DNA of 64,000 nt from Cyathus striatus (Eukaryota; Basidiomycota; Agaricomycetes; Agaricales; Nidulariaceae): assembly GCA_025738555.1 (NCBI GenBank), contig JAOVFP010000009.1:4092001-4156000 (forward strand), read 5' to 3'. Under the pieces are notes generated by a model. It saw only the letters and a list, made by a program, of their open reading frames with translations. It was not told the DNA's origin and searched no databases. Of this stretch, positions 1-12,017 are shown one piece after another (the stretch's first letter is position 1; each line of letters starts with the position of its first letter). Made by a program: the position numbers and the translations under genes.

Positions 1-1140
1 TGACAGACATATAGATTTACATACATTAGACAGCTATCTACATATCTCTTTATAGATGTCTGCAATTTTATGTAGACTATATAAGTGCTGATAGTTTAGC
101 TCCTTCCCTTTCTTGGATCTTGAAAGATCACTACTTATACACTACTATTATACACTGGATAAGTAGTCTTTATTATTTTAAGAGAAATGGTGATGTTTAC
201 AATTTTTAATACCTCAAATATAGATTGTAATTTATCTATATGTATGTTTTAGTAGCTGTTGCACAATGCTCAGAGTGCTCTAGTAATTATCTACAGTACA
301 GTTATGTGTTTGGAACAGGGTGTGAGAAGGGGAGAAAGGGGCCGAGCACAATGACTTGACAACGAGTAAGTTGCCCATTGCCGGTGTGCCAAGTCATCAC
401 GTGACTTCGATCTTCAGTTACATCCGGCTGTGAAAACAATTTTCGGTCTCGTCTCGTCTCTGTTCTTTGTTCCTTCCCTTTCCCCCTACTTACCTGTCTG
501 TTCTGTCATGTCTCCTTCCCTTGTTAACATTTATATAGGGAATCTTTGTCAATTCATTGCAAACTTTATCAAACCCTTCACTGTTGTAAGTCTCCTTTCT
601 GGTACTCATGAATGCTTCTCACTCCTAGGTGTGCTGTAGGATCATTGACAAACATTTCTATGTAGACCGCGACATTATGGGTACTGGCTGAGTTATGCTT
701 TTGAAAACATTGTACGTCACACTCCCTTATATTCTTTCTCTTGCTTACACTCACACCAACTCTTAGTTCACTCGTTCACAATCTCTTACGAACGAGTCGC
801 TCGCGGTTTTCTGAGTTCTTGAATTTTTTGCGCCACTTTATTTTCTGATATCGTGGAAAGAGTGATGTTAATATTTTAGCCCAAACTTGGCCCAGCCCGA
901 TTTTGCTTTGCCATGTGTCTCAGAACCGACGTTGAGTCACTAATATACCAGGTACTTTCCAGAAAAGGAATTCAACAATTAAATTAAATTAAATCGACTC
1001 AATTTTACTGAATTGTTAAATTTTTAATACAAACTTTAAAACCCATTGATATAAATATCGCGTTTCCTGGTTGACTAATCCCCATCTCTACCCTTATCCA
1101 CTTCTAATTATTATATATACTTTAAATCGTTCAGTTCAAT
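1..1140. other. Intergenic, no gene recognised
   Basis: AT-rich non-coding sequence upstream of the HMG-box gene. I see no convincing coding exon, RNA gene or repeat. Short open frames here have no ATG or no recognisable similarity. The last ~80 bases contain a TATA-like run (tatatatac) followed by the HMG gene start and may hold its promoter; that is inference from position only. Confidence 0.4.
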
Positions 1141-1988
1141 ATGTCTGTTTCAGCAATTAGTGGAAGCTCAGCTCATAATGCGGACTATAGTGAATTTATG
1201 TTGAATGATACCCTGCTTTGGTTCAATGATCATCCTGAAGCATATCCCAATGGCACTGAGGATTCAGTCAGTCACAAGTACAACCAAAGAATCAATCACC
1301 AATATGCTAGTGTAATGACCAAGGACAGCAATGATCCTAACTCGTTCAGCTCAGAGTCTAGTCTTGCACGTGATCCTTCATCAAACAGTTTTACAGATGA
1401 CTGCCAGTGTCACTTGACTACCTCTCTTTTGGAAACACCATTCATCATACATTTACAGGGACAGATCGGGAGATTCATCTCCTTTCTCAGAAGCCAAGAG
1501 CAGAAAATGGTGGTCCTCGAAGGCCACTAAATGCTTGGCTAGTATTTCGAAAAGAGCGCTCGGAACAACTGATAAAGTCTGGTTATAAGGGTACAGCTGG
1601 GGAGACCAGCAGACGACTGTCAGAAGAATGGAAGTCTATGAGCCCGGTCAGTATATATTATTGGTTACTGTTTACAATCCTGCATACTCATTGAATGGTT
1701 GACATTTTACAGATTAAAAAGAATGAATATCGTAAATTATATGAAAAAGGGAGAACAAAATTCAATAAAGATAACCCGAATTACGTATTCACTAGAGGGC
1801 CGAATGGCTCAAGAAAGAAAAGGGCTGGCTCGAGTCAGAAGAGGAAAATCAGTGTTCAGAGCGGACCAATCCCTGGTTCAAGTAAAATCGGTCAACCTAA
1901 TCACTTTCACCTCCAACTCCAACTAAATCTTATGGCGATGCAACAATCATTAGTACCTCCGCCGATGTTCAATTATCTTAGTCCGTAG
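1141..1988 (+). CDS. HMG-box DNA-binding protein (MATA_HMG/SOX-like)
   Basis: Probable transcription factor of the HMG-box class, which bends DNA in the nucleus. Three exons fit: 1141-1408, 1459-1646 and 1713-1988. The second intron (1647-1712, gtcagt...tttacag) is phase 0 and joins the two halves of the box. The first (1409-1458) has a weak donor (gtcact) and is less sure. The box starts RPLNAWLVFRKERSEQL, continues with ETSRRLSEEWKSMSP at the end of exon 2, and finishes IKKNEYRKLYEKGRTKF plus a basic RKKRAG tail in exon 3. The N-terminal ~90 residues are Ser/Asn-rich without a known domain; the C-terminus is Gln/Pro-rich. Fungal relatives include mating-type and Ste11-like regulators, but nothing nearby marks this as a mating locus. 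The frame is open throughout, so the gene is probably intact. Confidence 0.82.
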
Positions 1989-4408
1989 GTCAAAAACTAG
2001 CTAACTTAATGTTCCATATACTATTCTCTATATATCTTACTAGGCGATGTCTTCCCGCATTACTATTTATTACCATGTTCACGATTTGGAATTATTTTAC
2101 TACCAATGTAACTTGCTTATGTACCGGACCAATCAATGATTAGCGTGATAAATATAACTAGCTACCACACGAATATTTTTAGTCAAATATTTTCAGTCAC
2201 TACTATCATTTTTCCCCTTTCCGAATTCATAGGTTGGTACGCTGAACCGCAAAATGTACAAGGTCAGCCACTTATTTGGAATTTACACGATCCAATATCT
2301 TACGTCTTCAGCTGATATTTGGTCAAGGCACATCTATCTAATGCGATCTCCCTACCATATTCACGCAACTAACTTGAACTTTTCCAGAAGTCGTTGTGCC
2401 AGTGCAGTCTACCGCCATGGAAGACGTTAGTTCTTGATTAAAAATATTGCCACTGGGCTGCCACCTTACGTGACGGTCGAAGATAAAAACTTGGAATGGC
2501 AGTTTCGGACTCTATGAACGACTCAAAGTCAATTGGTGTACATCTTATCATGTATCAACTTCAGTGCGGGGGTAGGCTCACATCGTTCGGTTCTTAATGA
2601 GGCACGTATCGAATAGGTTTCTCACGAATGCGGGCTCCTGTTATATTTGAACATGAAAGTCAGAGTGATACGGCGGGTGAGGTTGCAAATCTTGATACTG
2701 ACGATGTCTTAACGGAGATGGCGCTGGTCTAGGTTGGGATAGTGGTTAGATCCGCTACAAAAGTTAGGTTGCACATACAGTGTTTACCAAGAACTTTGCA
2801 GTTCAACCAAATGAAAGTCTGGCATTAACGGATACGAGTCTTGAAAGCGACCTAACAGCGTGTCGTTTCGAATATCAGCAAGTAATAGCTGCGAGAGTGA
2901 AAGTATGTAACTCAAAATCGATTCCGATTGGGCGTGGCGCTATGACACTATTACGTATTGTTCGACATACTTTCGTCGCATTGTCGATGTATAGGTAGAT
3001 ATGGCACGTTCAGATATAGCACGTTCATGAAGTGAAACGGCTGCGTGATCTTCGATAAGGCTGAAACTCTTGCTCGTGGTTTTGGGGACAGACACGCCGT
3101 CCTTTGTTATTGATGATTCCTCTTGGTCAGTGGGTAGGACATGGAGTGCTTATAGACGTATAACCCGAGGCTGTGGCATAATTGGGTATGAACGCGACCT
3201 AAAAGCATAGTTATTCAAACATCAATACTCAGTAATAGCGACGAGAGTAAACGTATGAACGTATGAATTGCTTCCCGTCTCTCCGTTGCATGATTATGCA
3301 CTACTTGTGTGCGGTGTCTTCGATGTAGATAGAGATAAGACACAGCTAACGTGGAATGGTTACGTGAGCATAACTAAGACTTGATACCCTCGCTTGGTGA
3401 TTTGGGAATCGACACATTGCACATCGTTCTATACCATGGAGGATCTGTGTAGGTTGGACGATGGGACAGGGGGGGGGATAGACGGTGTGTCGAACGATTG
3501 GATAGGGATAGAGTGTATCGGCGTATAAGGGCGTAATCGCTTCAGAAGAATAAACAGGAAATGTAAGTCGTCGTTGCAAAAAGTGTTACGGTAACTCACA
3601 TTCATTCTTCTCTTTACCCTACTTCTCCTCTTGTTCTCCCGACGTTTCCTATTGTACCCCTTCTTCTGTTCCCCCCAATGTTCCCTCGTCCTCATCCTGC
3701 ATCTCCTAACAGCATCACTTGCAGCATACCACAGAAAGTTCCTCTTCATTCATGCCTGGACCGACGTAGTGCGTTCGAGGTATATGGACGGTGAATCGTG
3801 AAGCGACGAGCTCAGGAATGTTGGAAGGCGGTATGGAGAGAGGGAGAGAGAGGTGGTGGGTGGTGGGTGGGGATAGAGTACGAGGAGGGATACGACAAAG
3901 GTGACCGGGTGACAAAGGGAGAGCCGAGACAGAGATTAGTGCGTGGGAATATTTTCTTCATTGTGCTTCGGGATGACGTAAACGCGGTTGAACGAGGTTG
4001 GAAATCGACTTGGAGAAGGGGGAGACTCCGAGAGAGAGACACGATATGCGGTTTGCGACCTGAGCGACGAGAGGCTAAGGTAATCGATAACATTTCATCG
4101 TGTATGTTTTGACTAAATGAACGGTGTTCTTTCCATGACTGAGAGCCGTTAAGCCATCTCCACAATACAGACGCGATAAGTCTCCGATATCAACGCGAAT
4201 GAACATGATGGCGACAGGGATGTAACGTCTCAATTTTCCGCCGGCCCGCCTGTTCGTCATGCTCTTAATATTGGCGTAATTATACTTCGAAACCGGACCG
4301 CCAGACTTACTTTATTCAAAAACAATGATGATTTTGGAAAGGTATATATTTCAGATGCCAGAGCAGTTAATGAAAGACATAAGTAAAATCCTATTCCTCT
4401 TCTTGAAG
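1989..4408. other. Intergenic, degenerate, no gene recognised
   Basis: A 2.4-kb stretch without a supported gene. Related segments recur around 2850-3000 and 3190-3340 (shared words such as gtaatagc, cgagagt and gtatgaac), suggesting an old, decayed tandem duplication. There is a G-run near 3470 and a purine-rich tract near 3830-3900 that generates low-complexity open frames on both strands. The last ~80 bases lead into the LPMO gene. Confidence 0.35.
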
Positions 4409-5167
4409 ATGTTTGCTGTTCTCAAGTTAACAGCCTTACTCGCTTCCACTGTTGCATTTGCCGAGGCTCACGGTGTTGTTACTACACCAACGCCACGAGC
4501 AGTATGTAGTCACTACCATTTGTCTTTATCCACGATACTGATTGCAATGACTACTAGCTCGGCTCTGCGGCTCTTGCTGCATGCGGTACTGGAGTGTACA
4601 ATACTTTGAAATCAGGTCAGTGTTTTATAACTCTTCGTACATGAACAGAATTAACGCCCATGTCGTTCAGATTTATATGGCCCGGTAAGCCTTGGTAATT
4701 GTCGCAACTGCATACACCATATTAACTTGGTATAGATCGAAAATTCTGCCAAGAAAGAAGACTCTGGGTACAATGCCAACGCGTGTCATTTATTCTTCTG
4801 CAGAGGTTACCAGGCAAGAACTCTTTCGGGTAAACATCCCCATGCTAATCGTGTTTGCCTCTCAGTTCTCTGATATAGGGACTAACACGGGTTAGCATAT
4901 TCCGGGTGCTAACCCGAAATTACATCACCCGTGCGGGTTAGCATCCACCCGGGTGATGAACGGGTGTCACCCGCGGGTGAAGGGGGATACGCGGGTGAAA
5001 AATATGAATTTTAAACTCAGCCAACCTGTTTTCCTACCTATGCAAAACTTTCATTTCATGTTGTATCAGTGGGCTGATAGTTTCTATATATTGCAGTGTA
5101 TATTAGTGTACTTATACCTATGCAGATGTTTCATTGTATGATGTATTAGAATGAACTTTGGGTGGTA

Positions 5168-7229
5168 CTGGATCATTTCGACCGATTGTTCGGTCACGCG
5201 TCACACGACGTCTAGAAACAGAACAATTTTGACAAATGTCACGCGTCCCGAGGAGCACCGAACAAAGGTTCAGTGAAACCAAAAAAGGCCAAAATTAGAC
5301 ACAAAAAATCGTTTTTTTCGTTATTAACTGTATGTACTATATTTCTAATGTTCCTCCTAAGCTTCTGTAGAATACATAGCATTTTTAAAAACATTCCTCT
5401 CCCCCCACATAAGTTCTGGAGTGGTGTCAGTTAGTAATGTATCAACCACTTCAACAAGCGTACTCTCTGCATCTGTTGTGAGTTGAAGTCCAAAGAATGA
5501 GTCACAACCAGTAGAATTTTCGATGTGGTCCAATACCGCTGTCTTTAATCTAACTTTAGATATTATATCTCGTGTTGATTGGATAAAAATGACATACTGT
5601 ACTCACCTCAAATTCTATAAACAAAGTGTTTGTTGTGTGTATTCTCTACTAGCAATATTTATATGAATCATGGGTGACCCGGCATTGACCTGACTCCACT
5701 CAGCACTGCAGTAATAATTACTAAATAAATACTACACATTGTTACAGTATTGGTATTGGTACTTACTGTTTGTCAATTGTAGAAATACTTACTTGGTTTT
5801 GTTCTTAGCAAGTCCCATAGTTCGCTCTTAAAGGGTACGAAAGGACCCCTGATAATCCCGCCCAAGGTTAGATACCAGTCCCCCTATGATGGCCGGAAAA
5901 TCCTAGAATGTCAGATACCTTTTGGCAGGCGTCCCCCTATCGATGTCAAAAAAATTACCACGATGTCATGTTTACCGTCCCCCTATGGTCGCCATTTTGT
6001 GGGCAGGTAAGATACGTGTCCACCAGTTTTGGCACAGCCACACCGACCAGTTCAGATTTCAACGCGTCATGGCCCACCTCTTCGGCTGCCTCAGACATAC
6101 TCGCATTGGCTATTCTTCGCTATTTCACGTCTCAGCCATGTAGTATTGACACAGGTTCTAATAGAATGCATTCCTTCTGACCTCGGGCCTGACCAACGCC
6201 ATGCAAATTGCCTGGACACAACCAAGACACAACGTTCTCAAACCTACACTGCCTTCATATTTGTGTGATGGTCTTTGGTTTGATTCTTCTTATTGTTTTT
6301 GTTCAATATCTGTATATAAACATTGTAGTTTGCAATTTGAAATGTGAAATTTTCTGTCATGATACCAGAAATACAGCAAATGTAAAACTTGCAACTGAAG
6401 CTGGTGCCGGAAATGTTCTTAAATGACAACAGCAAGAATTTTCGTCATTATCCCCCTCTTCACTCTTCACTATCACTCACATTAGTCTTGTTGCAGGATT
6501 GACAAATCAGTCTTCTGGTATAATAGCTGTCAAGGAACAGATATTAATTGGAAAAGGTGTGTTGTTACCACAATGTATGAAAAAGGTATAGGTAAAGCTG
6601 GAAAGAATAACTGGGTTTCGTTGTCGAACAACATTGGTGTACTCTCATGCATTACAATGCAGGTTTGACAACAGGTGTGACCAGATATATATCGACACTT
6701 TCATGGAACACTTGGCCCTGCAGCTCAACTTGGCATGCCACAATTCGTGCACACCAGCTGCTGTGTTTCTGTGAACTTTTGCTTCTGCAGTGGGAGTCGT
6801 TCCTCACAACAATTCCATTATGGAAATGAATGCTAACACATTTACTCAAACCTTTGTGTGGATTGCTGAGCAAAAGACCTTGCTCTTAGTGCTGTAAACA
6901 ACTCACATCATGCCAGAATCGCCGAAATGTTGATTCAGTCGATTAAAACACTATTTTGAGGTTAGATATATTGTCCCCCTATGAACCGTAATATTAGTCG
7001 ACCAAATACGATATCCCCCTAAATTTTGGGAAATTTTTGCTATTTTTCGTCCCCCAATTACTGCGAAAATGATATGATTTTGGTATCTAACCTTAGGCGG
7101 GATTATCGAGGGTCCTGGTACGAACAAATTTGAATGATGTCACGCACTAAAATAGGCCACGAACAGAACAATGAACCGAAAATTTCGGTCACACAAAATG
7201 TCAGCGAACAATCGGTCGAAATGATCCAG
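5168..7229. mobile_element. TA-flanked (Tc1/mariner-like) non-autonomous element, nested
   Basis: Lies inside the hAT-type element. The ends are inverted copies of CTGGATCATTTCGACCGATT (the match extends to about 25 bp), each bordered by TA (5166-5167 and 7230-7231), the target duplication of the Tc1/mariner group. Shorter related ends occur at 14825-15051. No coding sequence recognised. It is interrupted by another element at 5842-7116, so its own length before that was about 780 bp. Confidence 0.75.
5842..7116. mobile_element. Third-level nested element with 8-bp target duplication
   Basis: Flanked by GGTACGAA at 5834-5841 and 7117-7124. The termini are inverted: left AGGACCCCTGATAATCCCGC, right reverse complement AGGACCCTCGATAATCCCGC, and the match continues through AAGGTTAGATACCA. 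Several copies of gtcccccta lie just inside both ends (5878-5990, 6974-7060), a subterminal repeat pattern. The 8-bp duplication suggests hAT, P or KDZ-type chemistry; the superfamily is undecided. Length 1275 bp with no transposase ORF. Confidence 0.75.
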
Positions 7230-9649
7230 TATTTTGGTATTTAATTAATAAATTTGATGGGGAATACAATTTTGAAGTACATAATTGACTTCAAATTAAT
7301 TAGCAAGCACACTACATAATTAGGTAAAGTATACAACCGTCATGTGTCACATGTGACAGAAAACATGATGTCTTCATAACTCTTTTCTCCCTCCTCTAAT
7401 TTTTACAAAATCTGTATGGGGAGATAGCGTAGTACTTTATGAATGTTGCTGCAAAATATTTAATACATTTGATGGAGGGAAGCTGGTCAAATATGCAAAA
7501 TGGTGGATGGGAATGGATTTTGATCAGCATACATGGCGTGACAGTCAATTATTTATTGCGAAGCCATTCAAAATTAGTAGTGCCGAAGTCCCGGATCAGT
7601 TTATAAATAAAGTTTTGATGTCATGCAAGATGGTGAATATCACACAATCTGTAATTCTATAAAGATATGACACGCACAGGTCAATAAAAGTAATACAAAA
7701 TATAAATTATTGCTTGTATTCAACAACTGTATCCTTTAAGAGTGATTATTCCTGTTTTTTTACGGTGATACAAGCCACAGAATTTTTAAATTCACTAAAT
7801 TATCCAAACCCCCCATTTTGTTTTGCATATAGTCCATAGGAGTGTGAGTATTTTGAATAGCTAATTCATGGAACATTTTTACAGCATGCTATTCCTTACT
7901 ATTCAAAAAGAACTGGTGTAATAGGTGTACATTTAGGATCAGGAGAAGCAAAATGAGAAAGATTGTCACGCGACGCAATGGCGTCACGCGCGACGGCGGA
8001 ATACTGTAGGGTCTAAACAGGGTTCAAGGAACGGGTGAGTGCAGGCACCCGCAGGTATGCGTGCACCCGACCCGAATTTGCTAGTCACCCGCGGGTGCCA
8101 CCCGCGTAAGGCCCGGGTCCACCCATGTTAGACCCTACTCTGATAACACGAAAAATGTAAAGACATACCCCGCCGGTACCTCTGTCCATTTTCTGGTCGA
8201 TATTGAAGCGCATCATACGGGCACTGCTGTAAGTCTATATTCGCAGTCGCAATCTCGAGCGGCTACTCATAATATTGTTCAGAACGTTTCTGTGGTATGT
8301 CGACATATCTTTTGAAACCGCGACATATTCACCAATAACATAAATGAAAATAGGTAAATCTTGCTACCCAAACACTCATTGGTAAACCATTATTCTACTG
8401 GCCTGTCTACTCAAACGACTCTTTAGGCCCAGCTGACTGGGTAAAGAACGAGAGTAAGCCATTTCGTTAGGTCACACGATGAAACCGACATTTATTTGAT
8501 TTACAGCTGATTTTAGCGTGGCCCTTCCCGACCTCGGTACACAATGCAAAACGGCGGGTTCATGTGCGATTCAGTGGTGGTGGTACGCGTTCAACGGGCA
8601 GACGTATGAGAGTTGCGTCGACTTCACCCAGTAGTAATTCATTGTCATCGAGGGTAACGCACAGTGGATGGAAATATGTGTTTACATATATGATAGTCGA
8701 ACCCTTGCTATAAAGTACATTATATTGGAGTAAGCTGTGCGCATAACGTGGGTTAGCAGGAAGGTGTTAACTAGTAACACATGAAGTACTCCAGCATCAA
8801 ATAAGCGTTATGAAATCATTGCTTCAAAATCGTACTAGTACGTTACAAAAATTGTACACCTAGGAAGGTATGACGGCGGGCCTTAGTACGCAATTAGACC
8901 AAGGTAGTTTGGCTGTTCCGCAGGGTAAGTGGATATGATGTCTCGTTGATCCTATCTTTACGGTCACTACTGCGCTTCTTGTGACTGGATAAACCGGTAA
9001 TTCCTGCGAAGAAGAGAAGGAAGCCGGAGATAAATATCAGCCAATACCCTGTAACAACGTCAGATACGCTTGGAAGTAAAGTACGAGCAGACGTACCTGG
9101 TCCGGGAATTATACTCGCGTTGGAACTGTCAAGCTTATTGATCCGACGAAATACACATGCATACAGGGCCGTGTCGCACGCGAACGCACTCAGTACTATA
9201 ATTGCCCCCATAAATGAGACGATTGATGAGATGATGGTGACGGTGACATGGGATGAGAGTGAGAGGAGGAGTACGATTAATGTTACACTAGCGGCTATGA
9301 TGTAAATGAGTTATGATAGAAAGGATGAGGGGAGAAGGGGCGTACCAATGGGGTGGATGGCCAGACCCCGCGTCCAGGAGGCGGAAATGTTGACGGTATG
9401 TGACTCGTCGTGAAGGTGCACCGAGTATGCGGGGCCTGTTGTAGGGCACGTGGGGGTGCGGTCTTGAGCGTGGTAGAAACAGGGACCCCAGACGCCGAAC
9501 TGCAGACAATGTCGGATAAGGACTTTATCAAGGGGAAAGAGACAAGAGACGAACCCGTATCTCGTTTAATATAGCACTTTCATTGTGATGAATGAGTTGG
9601 ATATTACCATCGAAGGAGGTTCGTGTAATGGAGTCGTGGCTATCATCGT

Positions 9650-11893
9650 GATTGATCGCTGTCGGTAAGCAGCGGGGGTGCGCAATGTTTCACCACCGGG
9701 AGCTTGATTGATCGCAATTTGAGTTGGCGCAATCAATGTATTCCTCTGAAATCAATTATAAGTATGTAGTTAGAAATCATTGAATATATAATTGGGATCT
9801 ATCATGTGAAGTACGAAATCATTGAATATAAGTATAGTTGGGATCTATTATCCAAAGTGCAAAATCATTCAATAAATGGAATCAATACTGTGTCCAAGTT
9901 GAAATCAATACCGTAACTGAATCAATAAAAATCAAATCAATGGGAAATGTAATGAATCCTTTCAAATAAATGGTCCCCAACGACGATACCCACGTGTAAG
10001 TAGGGTTTTTAACCATATGTACTTAACCGGTAGGCTATTCGGTCTTGTATAGGTAACGCGCTTCACTTTATTTAACCTCTATTTGACTACTACAGTTGGG
10101 GACAGTCAAAGGCAGCAATTTCTATTACTGTATATAAATGATTTTTTAGCCAAAAAACAACTTCAGATTCAGACTCAGAGACCTCAAAAACGTCCAAAAA
10201 TGCACTTAAAATCATTTTCTCACGACATTTTAAGACTGCCAAAATTTTTGGACAAAATAATGAAATTGTATATACCTCTTTTGGCACTTTTGGCAGTGCT
10301 GGTAGGCTCAAATGCCATCATCACAGCTTTTGACACACTTTTTTGAAGTCACACTGCCCACTCTGCTGCATTTCCAGTAAAACCAATCCAATATGGTGCA
10401 CTCATAATTTATAAAACACCACAAATGATTGATGAAGTGCTGAATTCTTGAATAGTTTTCTTATCAGTTTTGGAATGATGGTACTTTCACCAGTCCCAGT
10501 ACTAAACTGACTTACAAGTACCAATATTTCAGCTTAAGTAATTCTAAACCAACCTTCTCTCAATCCACTCTCAAACTGTCACACCAAGCTGGTATTCTGG
10601 ATCTGAGATCACTGACTGGAGATTTAGTGCACTGCTGTGAGCATGCAGAACATCTGAGGAAGCTGGTGTCAGGGAGGACAGAGACATTCCTGAAACTATG
10701 TCTGCCATTTGGACCATGTATACTTATTTATTTTCAGGTTTTAGACAGGCATACTCAAGATTTAAGACTCATCTTGTAGAATAGTTATACAATAGATACA
10801 TAGAAGTGCATATATATGTTATTAGGCTGTCTAAATGAATATATATTATTTTCATCCTGACAGCATATTTATTTGTATCATTCTTGGTAGCAAATATATC
10901 TCATCACCAATATTTGTCCATATTTATAAAACACCAATGATGTTTTGTTCATTTTTTTTCTCAGCAGTCACTCAATAGGCAGGTCTAATATATTGGAAAC
11001 AGTAATAATATAATAAGAGGGCTTGAATGGTGATTTTTCTGCGAATTTATCAAATTTATTATAGTCTGCCAAATTTTTTGGGGAAAAAAAAAATCAAATT
11101 CCATTTTTTGAGAGAACGGCTCGTACAAATCTTATGAGAGTGGTACCAATTGAAAGCTATTTCAAGCCTCTTTCAATCCCGAAGAAGTCCGAGGCCAAAA
11201 AAAATCATTGATTTTTTTTGCTGCCTTTGACTGTCCCCAACTGTACTACTATGGACTTTGTGAAATGAAGCATGTTCCCTTATGTCTTCATGTACACATT
11301 GCCACAGTAGTCCAATACATGATTAAGCTAAATACGAGTTCTAACATTATCCAGTGTCTAAATACAATAATTTTATAAATTATCTAGCAGGAAACATGTA
11401 GATGAAGGGGAAGGAACACGGAAGTCTTTATTTCACAAAGTCCGTAGTAGTGGTAGTCAAATAGAGGTTAAATAAAGTGAAGCGCGTTACCTATACAAGA
11501 CCGAATAGCCTACCGGTTAAGTACATATGGTTAAAAACCCTACTTACACGTGGGTATCGTCGTTGGGGACCATTTATTTGAAAGGATTCATTACATTTCC
11601 CATTGATTTGATTTTTATTGATTCAGTTACGGTATTGATTTCAACTTGGACACAGTATTGATTCCATTTATTGAATGATTTTGCACTTTGGATAATAGAT
11701 CCCAACTATACTTATATTCAATGATTTCGTACTTCACATGATAGATCCCAATTATATATTCAATGATTTCTAACTACATACTTATAATTGATTTCAGAGG
11801 AATACATTGATTGCGCCAACTCAAATTGCGATCAATCAAGCTCCCGGTGGTGAAACATTGCGCACCCCCGCTGCTTACCGACAGCGATCAATC
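9650..11893. mobile_element. Foldback-like element with ~445-bp terminal inverted repeats
   Basis: The arms 9650-10092 and about 11450-11893 are near-perfect reverse complements, starting gattgatcgctgtcggtaag on the left and its complement on the right. They are rich in aatcaat and aatcattgaat words. I find no clear target duplication at the ends, so the class is open (foldback or long-TIR DNA element). The middle carries a separate Tc1-like element (10093-11243); on removing it the left arm extends a further ~25 bp of match (ggactttgtgaaa). No transposase seen. It splits the PalI-like gene. Confidence 0.75.
10093..11243. mobile_element. Tc1/mariner-like non-autonomous element, 1151 bp
   Basis: Perfect ~26-bp terminal inverted repeats start with CAGTTGGGGACAGTCAAAGG on the left and end with its complement on the right, bordered by TA (10091-10092, 11244-11245). 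It is nested at the inner edge of the left arm of the foldback-like element. The interior is AT-rich and has no transposase reading frame. Confidence 0.8.
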
Positions 11894-12017
11894 GCAAAGA
11901 CAGCCACTGGTGTGTAATGTCGATGACTCCTTGGAGGTAGGGACTGAGGGGGATGGAGGTGATGAATAACAGCACAAAGGTGGTGAAGAGGAGGGCTCGA
12001 TGGATAAAGGTAGACAA

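Larger units (their letters stand above)
4876..8137. mobile_element. hAT-type non-autonomous element, 3262 bp
   Basis: Flanked by an exact 8-bp direct repeat CTCTGATA (4868-4875 and 8138-8145). The termini are inverted: left TAGGGACTAACACGGG, right end reverse complement TAGGGTCTAACATGGG. An 8-bp target duplication with ~16-bp terminal inverted repeats is typical of the hAT superfamily. GC-rich subterminal palindromic words (acccgcgggtg) occur at both ends (4920-5000, 8030-8110) and could bind a transposase. No transposase ORF is visible, so it would need help in trans. Removing it with one target copy restores the LPMO exon exactly. Two further elements are nested inside. Confidence 0.85.
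4409..8634 (+). pseudogene. LPMO-like secreted protein, split by a nested hAT-type insertion
   Basis: Eight exons reconstruct a small secreted copper-enzyme-like protein: 4409-4501, 4558-4615, 4671-4684, 4736-4813, 4866-4875 plus 8146-8228, 8283-8294, 8354-8453 and 8507-8634. A signal peptide (MFAVLKLTALLASTVAFAEA) precedes HGVVTTPTPRA, so the mature protein would start with His, as in lytic polysaccharide monooxygenases, where the N-terminal His forms the copper brace. Further family-like blocks are DLYGP, CHLFFCRGYQ, EAHHTGTA-NVSV (candidate second His), CAIQWWWYA and a YESCVDFTQ end. The set resembles AA16/chitin-binding type 4 proteins; the exact family needs a profile search. One intron (4814-4865) appears to use a GC donor. 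A 3.26-kb transposon sits 10 bases into exon 5, so the gene is disrupted. Apart from it every exon junction stays in frame, indicating a recent insertion. Confidence 0.8.
8894..12017 (-). pseudogene. SUR7/PalI-type tetraspan membrane protein, split by insertion
   Basis: Read on the minus strand, three pieces of one gene lie on both sides of a 2.24-kb insertion. The 5' piece (about 11894-12017) encodes a hydrophobic first segment (ALLFTTFVLLFITSIPLSPY). Next (about 9350-9490) comes FGVWGPCFYHAQDRTPTCPT, the W-x2-C...C pattern of the extracellular loop of PalI/Rim9 and SUR7 proteins, then ISASWTRGLAIHP. After an intron (donor near 9346, acceptor near 9303) two more hydrophobic segments follow, a VFRR loop and FWLIFISGFLLFFAGITG-like sequence, ending with a basic tail at 8894. 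The family works at the plasma membrane in ambient pH signalling or eisosomes. No ATG is visible at the 5' end, so the start may lie in an unseen upstream exon or be lost. The insertion probably inactivates the gene. Confidence 0.65.

Noticed and set aside
30..700. Short plus-strand frame near 430-639
   Set aside because: No ATG at its start, no similarity, no splice context.
3346..4260. Several overlapping 60-117-codon frames on both strands
   Set aside because: All lie in a purine/pyrimidine-biased stretch, overlap each other, and have no recognisable domain.
4876..8137. A transposase inside the hAT-type element
   Set aside because: I looked in all frames for hAT dimerisation or RNase H motifs and found none; open frames are short.
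9640..11900. 8-bp target duplication gattgatc/gatcaatc for the foldback-like element
   Set aside because: The two words are reverse complements, so they belong to the inverted arms and are not direct repeats.
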